This document shows, one piece after another, positions 9,267-16,593 of a stretch of DNA of 64,000 nucleotides. Source of the DNA: JAGQSZ01 sp049647585 (GTDB taxonomy: Bacteria > Actinomycetota > Acidimicrobiia > Acidimicrobiales > Microtrichaceae); the NCBI GenBank assembly GCA_049647585.1, contig JBARXY010000029.1, positions 1-64,000 on the forward strand. Reading direction: 5' to 3'. The notes under the pieces were generated by a model, which did no database searches, was not told the origin of the DNA, and saw nothing but the letters and a program-made list of their open reading frames with translations. Each line of letters starts with the position of its first letter. The first letter of the stretch is position 1. The position numbers and the translations under genes are program-made.

Positions 9267-9737
9267 ATGACTGATCCCCATCCAACTTCAGAGCCGGCAA
9301 CTTCAGAGCCGGCAACTTCAGAGCCGACGACTTCAGGTTTGTTGACAGAGATCGACCACGTAGCAATAGCGGTTCGCGATCTGGATGCTGCGATCGAGTA
9401 CTACGCCAAAGCCTTTGGAGCGACCGTCGCCCACCGAGAGGTGGTCGAATCCGACGGCGTCGAAGAGGCGCTCATCAAGGTTGCGGACAGCTACATACAG
9501 CTGACCGCAGCGACCAGGCCAGACTCCCCGATCGCGAAGTCGATCGAGAAGCGCGGTGAGGGACTTCACCACATCGGCTACCGGGTCGATGACTGTCAGG
9601 CTGCCCTCGATGCGATGGTCGCCGCCGGTGCAACTCCCATCGACGCCGCCCCCCGGCCGGGGTCCCGCGGGACGACCGTTGCGTTCGTGCATCCCAAGAG
9701 TTCATTCGGGACGCTCATAGAGCTGGTCCAGGAGTAG
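9267..9737 (+). CDS. mce: Methylmalonyl-CoA epimerase (VOC fold)
   Basis: Interconverts (2R)- and (2S)-methylmalonyl-CoA between propionyl-CoA carboxylase or the ethylmalonyl-CoA pathway and methylmalonyl-CoA mutase. The core from IDHVAIAVRDLDAAIEYY to the C-terminal FVHPKSSFGTLIELVQE is typical, with the metal residues in DHVAIA, GLHHIGYRVDD and the LIELVQ end. The N-terminus is unusual: about 17 extra residues built from the pentapeptide TSEPA, encoded by a 15-bp DNA repeat. Translation could in principle start later, but only this ATG has a good context (GAGAGAAGCC upstream). It overlaps the convergent anti-sigma gene by 23 bp. Confidence 0.93.
   Translation: MTDPHPTSEPATSEPATSEPTTSGLLTEIDHVAIAVRDLDAAIEYYAKAFGATVAHREVVESDGVEEALIKVADSYIQLTAATRPDSPIAKSIEKRGEGLHHIGYRVDDCQAALDAMVAAGATPIDAAPRPGSRGTTVAFVHPKSSFGTLIELVQE
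9285..9329. repeat. Three tandem 15-bp repeats inside the mce 5' end
   Basis: Unit ACTTCAGAGCCGGCA occurs twice exactly (9285-9299, 9300-9314) and once with one change (9315-9329), followed by a partial copy. It is in frame and encodes TSEPA-TSEPA-TSEPT. Confidence 0.93.
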
Positions 9738-10320
9738 GCCGTCGCACACTCCACCAGTTGGAGGATGCGAGCACCATCAGGAGGACTAGGCCTACCAGGG
9801 CAAATAGGTGGACAGCCTCGCCGAGCAGCGAGGTATGTCCGGTCGTCACATCCAGTGTCGCGGTGACAACCATGGTTGCTGCCAAAGCCAGCGCGAACGG
9901 CAATAGCCCTGCTGCTCGTTCTGGTCTCCAGGCCGCGTAGAGCATTCCAATCGACAGGGCGATGTCCCAACTGCCCAGTTCGCGGGCGACGTGGACCGAC
10001 GCTCCTGGGTCACTACCCAGTATCAACGCCGGTAGGGCGATCAGGAGCTGGGTCATCGCGACGGTGAACAGTCCGTATCGGGCCCATTCCGGACGGAATC
10101 GCCGTGGCGTCGCAACGCGGGCGAGCACCTGAGCCGTCAGGTCCGGGATTGGTTCGGCCGGGTGCAGCCGGATGACACGGTGCATTTCTTCAAGCTCGGC
10201 CGCAAAAGCGCGACATCCCGGGCAGAGATCCAGGTGGGCATGGACCTGGGTCAGGTCCACTCCCGGGTCCTCTGCGTCGAGTTGTGCTGACAGCGCGTCG
10301 CGACAGATTTCACAGTTCAT
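9715..10320 (-). CDS. Anti-sigma factor with zinc-finger N-terminus, membrane-anchored
   Basis: The N-terminal 45 residues form a putative zinc-finger (zf-HC2/ZAS) anti-sigma domain: MNCEICRDALSAQLD with HAHLDLCPGC supplying the His-x3-Cys-x2-Cys ligands. About four hydrophobic helices follow (TVAMTQLLIALPALIL, WDIALSIGMLYAAW, LLPFALALAATMVV, HLFALVGLVLLMVLA). Such proteins hold an ECF sigma factor at the membrane. The most likely partner is the ECF gene immediately upstream on the other strand. The divergent arrangement is unusual, since sigma/anti-sigma pairs are normally co-transcribed. Confidence 0.85.
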   Translation of the reverse strand: MNCEICRDALSAQLDAEDPGVDLTQVHAHLDLCPGCRAFAAELEEMHRVIRLHPAEPIPDLTAQVLARVATPRRFRPEWARYGLFTVAMTQLLIALPALILGSDPGASVHVARELGSWDIALSIGMLYAAWRPERAAGLLPFALALAATMVVTATLDVTTGHTSLLGEAVHLFALVGLVLLMVLASSNWWSVRRPTPGPAL

Positions 10321-10428
10321 GTGTCATTAGTCGCACACCTGGGCGTGGAAGTTCCCTAGTCTTGGCGACAGGCGGAAATCGATAGACGTAAGTGGACCGA
10401 ATCGACGACCCTCGTGGAGATTTGAGCT

Positions 10429-10980
10429 GTGGATCAGCTGACCCGACTGGCAGTTGCTGCCGGTGACGGAAACCGCCGTGCTCTTGCAGATTTCATAAGC
10501 GCCAGTCAGGCGGACGTGTGGCGCCTCTGCGCACATCTGGTCGACCGCGACTCCGCTGACGACCTGACCCAGGAGGTCTATGTTCGGGCCGTTCCGGCTC
10601 TGGCCAGGTTTCGTGGAGATTCAAGCGCCAGGACCTGGCTGTTGACGATCGCCAGACGGACCTGTGCCGATTGGCTTCGCCGGTTGGTTCGGACCCGCCG
10701 CCTGCACGAGCGACTGGCGTCGGTTGCTGCTGTCGACCCGGTTGTGTCGGATCCGGCGAGAGTGTTTTCCGGTGACCTCGACGCGCTCGTCGACCGGCTT
10801 CCCCAGGATCGTCGCAGCGCCTTCGTCCTGACCCAGATCATCGGACTCTCATATGCCGAAGCGTCAGAGGTTTGCGGGGTCGCCGTGGGGACAATCAGGT
10901 CCCGTGTATCGCGGGCTCGGTCAGAACTGCTCGAAGGGCTCGGCGAGGCGTCACGCCGCAGCTACAGCTTGGGCGACTGA
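10429..10980 (+). CDS. ECF-family RNA polymerase sigma factor
   Basis: The 183-aa protein has region 2 (VWRLCAHLVDRDSADDLTQEVYVRAVPALARFRGDSSARTW around residues 25-65) and region 4 with the DNA-binding helix LSYAEASEVCGVAVGTIRSRVSRAR, and no regions 1 or 3, as in ECF (group 4) sigmas. It starts with GTG. The 108-bp spacer to the divergent anti-sigma gene should hold both promoters. GGAAGTTCCC in it resembles the GGAAC -35 element of many ECF promoters, but no matching -10 is convincing. The inducing signal is not visible. Confidence 0.93.
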   Translation: MDQLTRLAVAAGDGNRRALADFISASQADVWRLCAHLVDRDSADDLTQEVYVRAVPALARFRGDSSARTWLLTIARRTCADWLRRLVRTRRLHERLASVAAVDPVVSDPARVFSGDLDALVDRLPQDRRSAFVLTQIIGLSYAEASEVCGVAVGTIRSRVSRARSELLEGLGEASRRSYSLGD

Positions 10981-11004
10981 CTCGGAGCGACCTCGAGGCG
11001 GGCT

Positions 11005-11035
11005 CGGGTCGCACCGGGTCGCACCAGATCGCAAC
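11005..11035. repeat. Short tandem repeat between convergent gene ends
   Basis: CGGGTCGCAC occurs twice in perfect tandem (11005-11014, 11015-11024), followed by a degenerate copy. It fills the 64-bp gap between the ECF sigma stop and the sulfatase stop. Confidence 0.8.
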
Positions 11036-11044
11036 CGGGTCGAC

Positions 11045-12613
11045 TCAGACCGGGGATTCGACGTGCAACCGCGGCTCTCTGACCGGTGGCTGGGCGTCCA
11101 ACAACGCACTTAGTAGATCGTCGCGCAATGCGCGCAGCGAGGGGTCGTCGAAACGGTTCGTCTGCTGCAGTGGATCGTCGGCCAGCGAGTACAGCTCGCC
11201 CTCGGATCCATCGTGGACCGTTCCAGGTAGATAGGCCGTGCATACCCAGCCGTCTCGGGTGATGGTCCGCAGGTGCACAGCAACGCCGAACAACTCGCTG
11301 TCCCAGCCCGTCAACTGCTGGTCGATCCCACGTTCCTGCGCGTCGGCGTCACTGGTCGGGAGCCGCTTGCCCTGCATCCAAGGAGCTGCGTCGATGTCGC
11401 CGATCTGACAGAAGGTCGGAGCCAGGTCGATCAGTCCGACCGGCGCTGTGACCACCGCGGGGGATACCGAGCGGGACGGCGCTGGACGCCAGATCAGGGG
11501 CAGCCGCATGAGCGAGTCCGTGTGGTACGGACCCTTGAAGAGCAGGCCGAAGTCGCCTTGGAATTCGCCGTGGTCGGTCGTGAAGACGATGTCGAGATCA
11601 TCGTCCCAGCCCCGTCGCCCTATGGCGCTCAGGACCCGTCCCAGAGCTTCGTCGATCAGCTCACATTCAATCGCGTTGAGAGCGTTGACCTCGCGTACCT
11701 GATCGGCGGTAAGAGTCGCCGGAACCCATTTTGCTGGAGCCTCGTAGTTGGAAACCAGTCGCCCGTCGTACCAGAGTCGCCAGTGCCTGGGCTTGTCGTC
11801 GAGTATCCGTTCCCGCTCCGCGGAGGATTCGGGATAACCGGCCGGCAGGTCTACGTCACGCCAGTTGATCCGCCCGAGTTCGGACGCAGGCGGATCCCAC
11901 GGGTGGTGGGGGTCCGGGAAGCTCATCCAACAGAACCAGTCCTCGTCGTCGTCGAGGGCGTCGAGCCACGAGATCGTCCGCTCCGCGATCCAGTCGGTGT
12001 GGTACCACTCCCTCGGGATCTGGTTGTGCTTGACCTGGGGGGCACCGGTATCACCGAATCCGACGGCGTTGACTTCGAGCTCGCCGTCGAGGACCGGATA
12101 GAAATAGTCGGCAGCCTCGGGGTGGTTGCGTCGGATCCAGTCCGCGTAGTGGAGCCAACCCGCTGCCCCATGGGTCGAGAACTGCATGTGCTCAAAGCCC
12201 CGATGGGGACCCATTTGGCCATCGAACTGGCGACTCTGGATCGTGTCGGTTCCCAGGCGCGAGAGCCTGTTCTCACCCCAGCGTCCCAGCGGATCCAGGA
12301 ACGGCTCGAAATGGGCCTTCCCGAACAGGGAAGTTCTGAATCCCTCACGGTGCAACAAGGTCGCAACCGACGGAGCATCTACCGGCAGGGGAACACCGTT
12401 CATCCACACACCGTGCGTCGCCGGATGCTGTCCGGTGATCATCGTCGATCGCGACGGCATGCAGACAACGGACTGGGGAACTGCTCTCTCGTAGCGAAGT
12501 CCATTCTCTGCCAGAGCGTCGACCACCGGGGTTCTGGCAAGTGTTCCGCCGTTACAGCCGAGGGTGTCGAAACGCTGCTGGTCGGTTGTGACGAACAGGA
12601 TTCTGCGTGCCAT
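11045..12613 (-). CDS. Type I sulfatase (arylsulfatase/choline-sulfatase family)
   Basis: Hydrolyses sulfate esters with a formylglycine made from the cysteine in VCMPSRSTMITGQ, the C-x-P-S-R sulfatase signature. Metal ligands are visible in ILFVTTDQQRFDTLG (Asp) and FTTDHGEFQGD (Asp-His), and the N-terminus MARRILFVTTDQQR is typical. At 522 aa it is in the normal range. No signal peptide is seen, so it is probably cytoplasmic. The start overlaps the stop of the upstream SRPBCC gene by one base (TGATG), so the pair should be translated together. No sulfatase-maturing enzyme is in the window. The substrate cannot be told. Confidence 0.92.
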   Translation of the reverse strand: MARRILFVTTDQQRFDTLGCNGGTLARTPVVDALAENGLRYERAVPQSVVCMPSRSTMITGQHPATHGVWMNGVPLPVDAPSVATLLHREGFRTSLFGKAHFEPFLDPLGRWGENRLSRLGTDTIQSRQFDGQMGPHRGFEHMQFSTHGAAGWLHYADWIRRNHPEAADYFYPVLDGELEVNAVGFGDTGAPQVKHNQIPREWYHTDWIAERTISWLDALDDDEDWFCWMSFPDPHHPWDPPASELGRINWRDVDLPAGYPESSAERERILDDKPRHWRLWYDGRLVSNYEAPAKWVPATLTADQVREVNALNAIECELIDEALGRVLSAIGRRGWDDDLDIVFTTDHGEFQGDFGLLFKGPYHTDSLMRLPLIWRPAPSRSVSPAVVTAPVGLIDLAPTFCQIGDIDAAPWMQGKRLPTSDADAQERGIDQQLTGWDSELFGVAVHLRTITRDGWVCTAYLPGTVHDGSEGELYSLADDPLQQTNRFDDPSLRALRDDLLSALLDAQPPVREPRLHVESPV

Positions 12614-13146
12614 CAGTTCTCCTCAGACTCGGTCGACGGTCCGTCGACATCGGTGTCTGACGCATACCTGACAGGCGAGTCGGCGTCAGTTGAGTTGGCG
12701 TCAGTTGCGTTGGTGTCGGTCGAGTTGGTGTCAGGCGAGTTGGAGATGACCAGATCGCGGAGGTTCTCGAGCGCCTCACCCGATGCGCCGCCAAGTACCA
12801 ATGCCATGACCGCCGGCGTCGCATCGGTTCCATAAATGGCAAGACACCGCTTCTCGTCAATCTCGATGACATCGACGGTCGCCAGGTGCTGCTTGAACGC
12901 TCCGCCAGTGATTCGGTACTGGAATCGTCGCAACAACGGGTCGTTGGTGACCACCTCCTCCACAAGCGATAGCCCGGAGGCGAGCTCGACCTTGCGGGTC
13001 GCGGGTGTGGCTGGCGAATCCGACGGTGAATAGGTCGACGCCACGATGCCCGGGAACCACCGGTGGATTGTGCCGGGGTCGCCGACGACTCTCCATACTT
13101 CGTCGGCTGGCCGGTCAATCATCAACTCACGCCGGATAGTGGCCAT
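12613..13146 (-). CDS. SRPBCC (START-like/polyketide cyclase) family protein
   Basis: The core MATIRRELMIDRPADEVWRVVGDPGTIHRWFPGIV followed by a beta-rich part with RRFQYRITGGAFKQHLATVDV is a SRPBCC ligand-binding fold of about 130 residues. After it comes an odd ~45-residue tail of Asn, Thr, Asp and Ser repeats (STDTNATDANSTDAD) encoded by 15-bp DNA repeats. I start at the ATG of MATIRRE; a second ATG six codons upstream is possible, and neither has a clear ribosome site. It is coupled to the downstream sulfatase. The ligand is unknown. Confidence 0.8.
   Translation of the reverse strand: MATIRRELMIDRPADEVWRVVGDPGTIHRWFPGIVASTYSPSDSPATPATRKVELASGLSLVEEVVTNDPLLRRFQYRITGGAFKQHLATVDVIEIDEKRCLAIYGTDATPAVMALVLGGASGEALENLRDLVISNSPDTNSTDTNATDANSTDADSPVRYASDTDVDGPSTESEEN
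12670..12744. repeat. Five tandem 15-bp repeats in the SRPBCC 3' end
   Basis: Five consecutive 15-bp units start at 12670, 12685, 12700, 12715 and 12730 with the pattern G(T/A)C-(A/G)G(T/G)-(T/C)G(A/C)-GT(T/C)-GG(N). They are in frame and encode the Asp/Ser/Thr-rich tail of the minus-strand protein. Confidence 0.88.
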
Positions 13147-13321
13147 GGGGCGATGATCGCACATTTAGCAGTCCCAGTGCGAGAACATTTTCCCACGAGA
13201 GCCGCACTCGGATGGGCGGCGAAGAATCTCCTGAACCGCCGACTGTTGGTGCCGGAGGACCGGATAGCCTCGGATGTGCGCAGCGATCTCGCCTGTGCCA
13301 AGAGAGTGGGAGTCGTGGGTT

Positions 13322-13594
13322 ATGGGAAAGTTGGCAGACCGATCGGTCAAGGCTCAGGGAAACCTCGAAATTCTTGAATCCGCATTGGACCGGACCCAAG
13401 GCGCTCTGCGCGCCGCCGAAAAGGCAGATCTGGTCGCAGGTAAGTCAATCGCCAAGTCACGACGGTTCCTGAAGATCATATTGATCCTTGGTGTCGTCGG
13501 GGTCGCTGTCCTGGTGGCCAAGAAGGTTCTGGGTGGGTCATCGACACCGCCAGGGGACACAAATCCGTACGGTTCTTCCTCAACCGAGGTTTGA
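13322..13594 (+). CDS. Small single-pass membrane protein, function unknown
   Basis: I do not recognise this 90-aa protein. From the chosen ATG it has a charged helical N-terminus (MGKLADRSVKAQGNLEILESALDRTQGALRAAEKADLVAGK), a basic stretch KSRRFLK, one hydrophobic helix IILILGVVGVAVLVAKK, and a short Ser/Pro/Gly tail. This looks like a membrane-anchored coiled coil with an N-in topology. It is divergent from the SRPBCC gene and about 100 bp before the HATPase gene. An in-frame start 16 codons upstream is possible but gives an implausible extension. Confidence 0.6.
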   Translation: MGKLADRSVKAQGNLEILESALDRTQGALRAAEKADLVAGKSIAKSRRFLKIILILGVVGVAVLVAKKVLGGSSTPPGDTNPYGSSSTEV

Positions 13595-13691
13595 TCGGGA
13601 TCAGATTTTGGATATTTCCACGTCCAGCGATGTTTGACTCTGCCGTCTGCTGGTAATTGGTGTGGGGAAACCATTGATTCCGAGAGGCAAC

Positions 13692-14513
13692 ATGGCCGCA
13701 TCCACCGACTCACGCCGTCTTGACAGCGGTGGCCAGTTCGACGCCGAGGCCTCGATCGAAACTACTTCTTCGCTCGACGTGTCAAGCCCGATGGGGGCTG
13801 AAGGTTCAGTGGGTTTTGTCCCAGCGGTCCTTATGCGCAGCTGCAGGATGTACCGAGGGAATGCTGACGATTTTGTAGAGGTCAATGTCCAAACGCATGG
13901 ACAGGTGTCAGAGTCCGTAGCTGACCTGGGATCGCCACATCGGTCCTGGGACTCGGCCAACGTGGTCACCGAGTCGGGCGATGTGAGCCTAGAGGCCCTC
14001 TTCGACGAGTACGTCGAGGACCCCTTCGCAGAATCATCGTCAGGGATGACGGCCGTGGTCTTCGCACGCGATGAGATCGCGGGGATCGACTGGGGGGCGC
14101 TGTCCTTGAGCGCTGCGGGGGTGGCAACGGTCAAGCAGTCCCGGCGAGTCTTTACCGGGGACACGACGCCGACAGCGCTCAGATCACTCCGAAACTGGGC
14201 TTCCGATCAGATCGGTCTTCGAGAGATCCGGTGCGACGAACTTCAGTTGGTGGTCAGCGAACTGGCGACCAATGTCGAGCGCTATGCGCCCGGCTGGGTG
14301 ATGATCGACCTGGTGTTCTACCAAGGCATGCTTCTCGTCGCTGTGACCGACCGAGGTATGGATTCGCTTCCCCAGCTAGGCCCCAGCCGCGTCGTGGATA
14401 CATCGGGCCGAGGCCTGTGGATCGTCGCAGCGGTATCGCTGGCCTGGGGGGTGGTCCGTCGTTCGAGCAGCAAGACCGTCTGGTCGCTCCTACGTTGTGA
14501 AAGCACCGGGTGA
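13692..14513 (+). CDS. RsbW-like ATP-binding anti-sigma/regulatory protein with extra N-terminal domain
   Basis: The C-terminal ~110 residues are an HATPase_c domain of the serine-kinase/anti-sigma type: N-box ELATNVERYA, G1-like VTDRGMDS and G2 GRGLWIV. About 160 residues without recognised motifs precede it, which is longer than a bare RsbW. I chose the ATG preceded by CCGAGAGGCAAC over a GTG ten codons upstream. Together with the degenerate RsbW-like gene and the SigF-type sigma downstream it suggests a partner-switching stress circuit. No STAS anti-anti-sigma protein is nearby. The last codons sit in a perfect 13-bp tandem duplication that carries the stop. Confidence 0.78.
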   Translation: MAASTDSRRLDSGGQFDAEASIETTSSLDVSSPMGAEGSVGFVPAVLMRSCRMYRGNADDFVEVNVQTHGQVSESVADLGSPHRSWDSANVVTESGDVSLEALFDEYVEDPFAESSSGMTAVVFARDEIAGIDWGALSLSAAGVATVKQSRRVFTGDTTPTALRSLRNWASDQIGLREIRCDELQLVVSELATNVERYAPGWVMIDLVFYQGMLLVAVTDRGMDSLPQLGPSRVVDTSGRGLWIVAAVSLAWGVVRRSSSKTVWSLLRCESTG

Positions 14514-14523
14514 AAGCACCGGG
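14498..14523. repeat. Perfect 2 x 13-bp tandem duplication spanning a stop codon
   Basis: TGAAAGCACCGGG is repeated exactly (14498-14510, 14511-14523). The second copy's TGA is the stop codon of the HATPase gene. The same letters in the first copy are out of frame. Confidence 0.95.
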
Positions 14524-14727
14524 GACGGGCAACTCCGAATCTAGGCTTGTCGCACCCCCGTCCGAGTTGTCCTCGGCCCTCATACGGCCATCCGAGATAC
14601 CGGGGCACTGCGGATGGGTAGGGGATAGTCAACGAGAAACCTTGACGGGAGCGACCATGGGCGTGATTGGCGCCATCGAATTCAGTACGGGCCTTCGAGT
14701 AGGCCTTCCGGACAGAGGAGGGCGTCG

Positions 14728-15222
14728 ATGAGTAGCGTCGAGACAGTTCCCGCAACCGGATCTATTGACAGGGTGGTCCTGGAGGTTCCTGCGACGACCG
14801 ATCACCTGCGGATGGTTCGCCTGCTGGTGTCGGCGATCGCGACATCGCACGGTGCCGACCTGAACGATCTGGAGGATCTGAGAATCGCGTCCGGCGAGCT
14901 CTGCGCGCACCTGATCAACGAGGCGCCGGGTGAAGCCCGTATGACGGTAGTGGCAGAGATCTTTGCCGGTGAGGGAGCGGAGTCTCCTTGGTTGCTGCTC
15001 CGGGCGACAGTTCCGAACGCGGACTCCTTGATCGACTTCGACGACATTTCGTCGATGGTGCTGGCAGCAGCATCGGACGAGTTCGGCATCGGAGCCCACC
15101 TTGGGCGCAACGAGACTCGCCCGGAGGACTATCCCGGACCGGATGAGATGGCGTCGATGTCATCCGCGTGGTTCCGTCGTCACGTTCGCGCAGCCCCAGT
15201 TCGCCGATCCGCGGCTGGCTAG
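14728..15222 (+). CDS. Degenerate RsbW/HATPase-like anti-sigma factor
   Basis: A 164-aa protein directly upstream of and abutting the sigma gene (TAG then ATG), which is the usual place of the cognate anti-sigma. The first ~70 residues (VVLEVPATTDHLRMVRLLVSAIA, then DLEDLRIASGELCAHLINEA) follow an RsbW-like HATPase fold. The N-box Asn appears replaced (ELCAH instead of ExxxN) and I see no G1 or G2 glycine motifs, so ATP binding and kinase activity are doubtful. The ribosome site GAGGAGGG is strong. It is likely a sigma-binding antagonist that lost kinase function, or a dimer partner of the upstream HATPase protein; both are inferences. Confidence 0.72.
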   Translation: MSSVETVPATGSIDRVVLEVPATTDHLRMVRLLVSAIATSHGADLNDLEDLRIASGELCAHLINEAPGEARMTVVAEIFAGEGAESPWLLLRATVPNADSLIDFDDISSMVLAAASDEFGIGAHLGRNETRPEDYPGPDEMASMSSAWFRRHVRAAPVRRSAAG

Positions 15223-16134
15223 ATGAAACCAGGACCGCACCCGGCTCGACCGGCTGATACATCGTCCTCCGGTGCCCGTGCACCGTCGCGGTCGCAGGGT
15301 CGCAATGGCCGGGACGCCGAGCAACAGGCTCAGCTCGACCGCAAAAGCAAGGAGCTTTTCGAGAAGTACAGCCGTTCCAGGGCTGTCGGAATCAGAAATG
15401 AACTGGTTGTCCTGCATCTGGACATAGCTTCCGCAATGGCTCGACGGTTCGCCGGCCGCGGGGAACCGATGGAGGACCTGGAGCAGGTCGCGCGCTTTGC
15501 ACTGGTTAGAGCTGTCGAACGCTTTGACCCGGATAGAGGTGTCCCCTTCATCGGCTTCGCGGTTCCGACGATCCTGGGAGAGCTCAAGCGGCACTTCCGG
15601 GATCGAACCTGGAGCGGTTCAGTCAGGAGAGCGGTCAAGGAACTGTTACCCCGAGTTCGGGCAGCGGCCGAGGAGTTGGACGGAAAGCTCGGCCACTCGG
15701 CCAACCCGCGCGAAGTCGCTGAGCACCTTGGCGTATCCGTCGAGGAAGTCATCGAGGCGCTCGAGGCTGGCCGCTGGTATCGGGCGACGTCACTGTCCCG
15801 GCCCGGTCCGAACGGTGGGGAGGGGCTCAGCTCCACCCTCTCGTCCGACGACAACAGCATTCAGATGTCTACCGACCGGATGTTCCTGTCATCGCTACTC
15901 AGTCGCCTTGATGAACGTGAGCAGCACATCGTCCTTGCACGCTTCGTCAACGACATGAGCCAGGAGCAGATCGCCCGAGAAATAGGTATCAGCCAGATGC
16001 ACGTGTCCCGGCTCCTGCGCAAGGCCTTGGCCAAGCTCGGCGAAATGGTTGATGAGGAAACTATCGAGGATGAGAATGGCTACGGTTTGAAGGCCCAGCT
16101 CGAACAAGGTCTCCTCGATGAGGACGAGCTCTGA
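15223..16134 (+). CDS. sigF: SigB/SigF-type RNA polymerase sigma factor
   Basis: Group 3 sigma of 303 aa, with a Ser/Arg-rich leader of about 40 residues. Region 2 follows (MEDLEQVARFALVRAVERFDPDRGVPFIGFAVPTILGELKRHFRD), then region 3 (LPRVRAAAEELDGKLGHSANPREVAEHLGVS) and region 4 (LDEREQHIVLARFVNDMSQEQIAREIGISQMHVSRLLRKAL). This directs stress, envelope or developmental regulons in actinobacteria. It is translationally coupled to the upstream RsbW-like gene. The stop codon lies inside the first copy of a 14-bp tandem array. Confidence 0.92.
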   Translation: MKPGPHPARPADTSSSGARAPSRSQGRNGRDAEQQAQLDRKSKELFEKYSRSRAVGIRNELVVLHLDIASAMARRFAGRGEPMEDLEQVARFALVRAVERFDPDRGVPFIGFAVPTILGELKRHFRDRTWSGSVRRAVKELLPRVRAAAEELDGKLGHSANPREVAEHLGVSVEEVIEALEAGRWYRATSLSRPGPNGGEGLSSTLSSDDNSIQMSTDRMFLSSLLSRLDEREQHIVLARFVNDMSQEQIAREIGISQMHVSRLLRKALAKLGEMVDEETIEDENGYGLKAQLEQGLLDEDEL

Positions 16135-16176
16135 CAGGCCAGCTCTGACGGGCCAGCTGTGACAGGCCAGCTCTGA
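16127..16176. repeat. 14-bp tandem array starting on the sigF stop
   Basis: Three full 14-bp units (16127-16140, 16141-16154, 16155-16168) and a partial fourth. The unit is AGCTCTGACAGGCC with at most one change per copy. The TGA in the first copy is the stop codon of the sigma gene. Confidence 0.95.
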
Positions 16177-16244
16177 GCGAACTCTCACCGACCTAGGTGA
16201 GCTCCTTGCAGTTGCCCGCCAACTAGCTATGGTCATTGGGCAAC

Positions 16245-16358
16245 ATGTTTCTTTTGGGACAGCCCGCTCCGGCGCTACCGACCGGCTTCAAGAACATTGC
16301 AAACGCAAGTGTTCAAGAGGTTTGGCGAGCGCTTCTTACCGGTGCGCCACCAGGCTGA
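16245..16358 (+). CDS. Possible 37-aa small protein
   Basis: ATG-to-TGA frame encoding MFLLGQPAPALPTGFKNIAN and a further 17 residues including VWRALLTGAPP. A plausible promoter (TTGCAG, 16 nt, TATGGT) ends 11 bp before the ATG, which would leave a leader of only a few nucleotides. No good ribosome site is present and I know no homologue. It may equally be noncoding spacer. Confidence 0.3.
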   Translation: MFLLGQPAPALPTGFKNIANASVQEVWRALLTGAPPG

Positions 16359-16395
16359 GTCAGCGGTCCGAACGCAGATCCCGTTGATATTCGAT

Positions 16396-16440
16396 CTGTA
16401 GAACTTCGGTCCGTAGACACTCGGTCTGTAGACACTCGGT
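16396..16440. repeat. Three tandem 15-bp repeats
   Basis: Units at 16396, 16411 and 16426 follow CTGTAGACACTCGGT with few changes. Each contains TAG. They lie in the spacer downstream of the SigF-type sigma gene. Confidence 0.88.
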
Positions 16441-16593
16441 CTGCCATGGACCGGTCACTCCGGAGTGGGTCCGGTGCAGCGTCGCACAGGCCCATTCCAC
16501 TGTGTATGAGTCGTTGACTCGTCCTTTGGCAGTTGCCCCATCGCATTCGTTCCGACCACAAGTCGGAGTTCTGTGAGGAAGGGAGGTGTAGTC

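Larger units (their letters stand above)
16135..16593. other. 459-bp spacer with repeats and inverted repeats
   Basis: No long gene is seen between the SigF-type sigma and the small basic protein. It holds the 14-bp array, a possible promoter (TTGCAG, 16 nt, TATGGT at 16206-16233) with a short ORF behind it, three 15-bp tandem repeats, and a nested inverted repeat at 16450-16475 (ACCGG arms around the palindrome CACTCCGGAGTG). GAGTCGTTGACTC near 16509 is a further short palindrome. Confidence 0.7.

Noticed and set aside
11273..12835. 520-residue open frame on the plus strand opposite the sulfatase and SRPBCC genes
   Set aside because: It is antisense to genes with complete conserved motifs; long mirror frames are expected in high-GC DNA and its translation shows no domain.
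16127..16440. CRISPR-like repetition downstream of the SigF-type sigma gene
   Set aside because: Units are directly adjacent with no spacers and are too short; no cas gene is nearby. They are simple tandem repeats.
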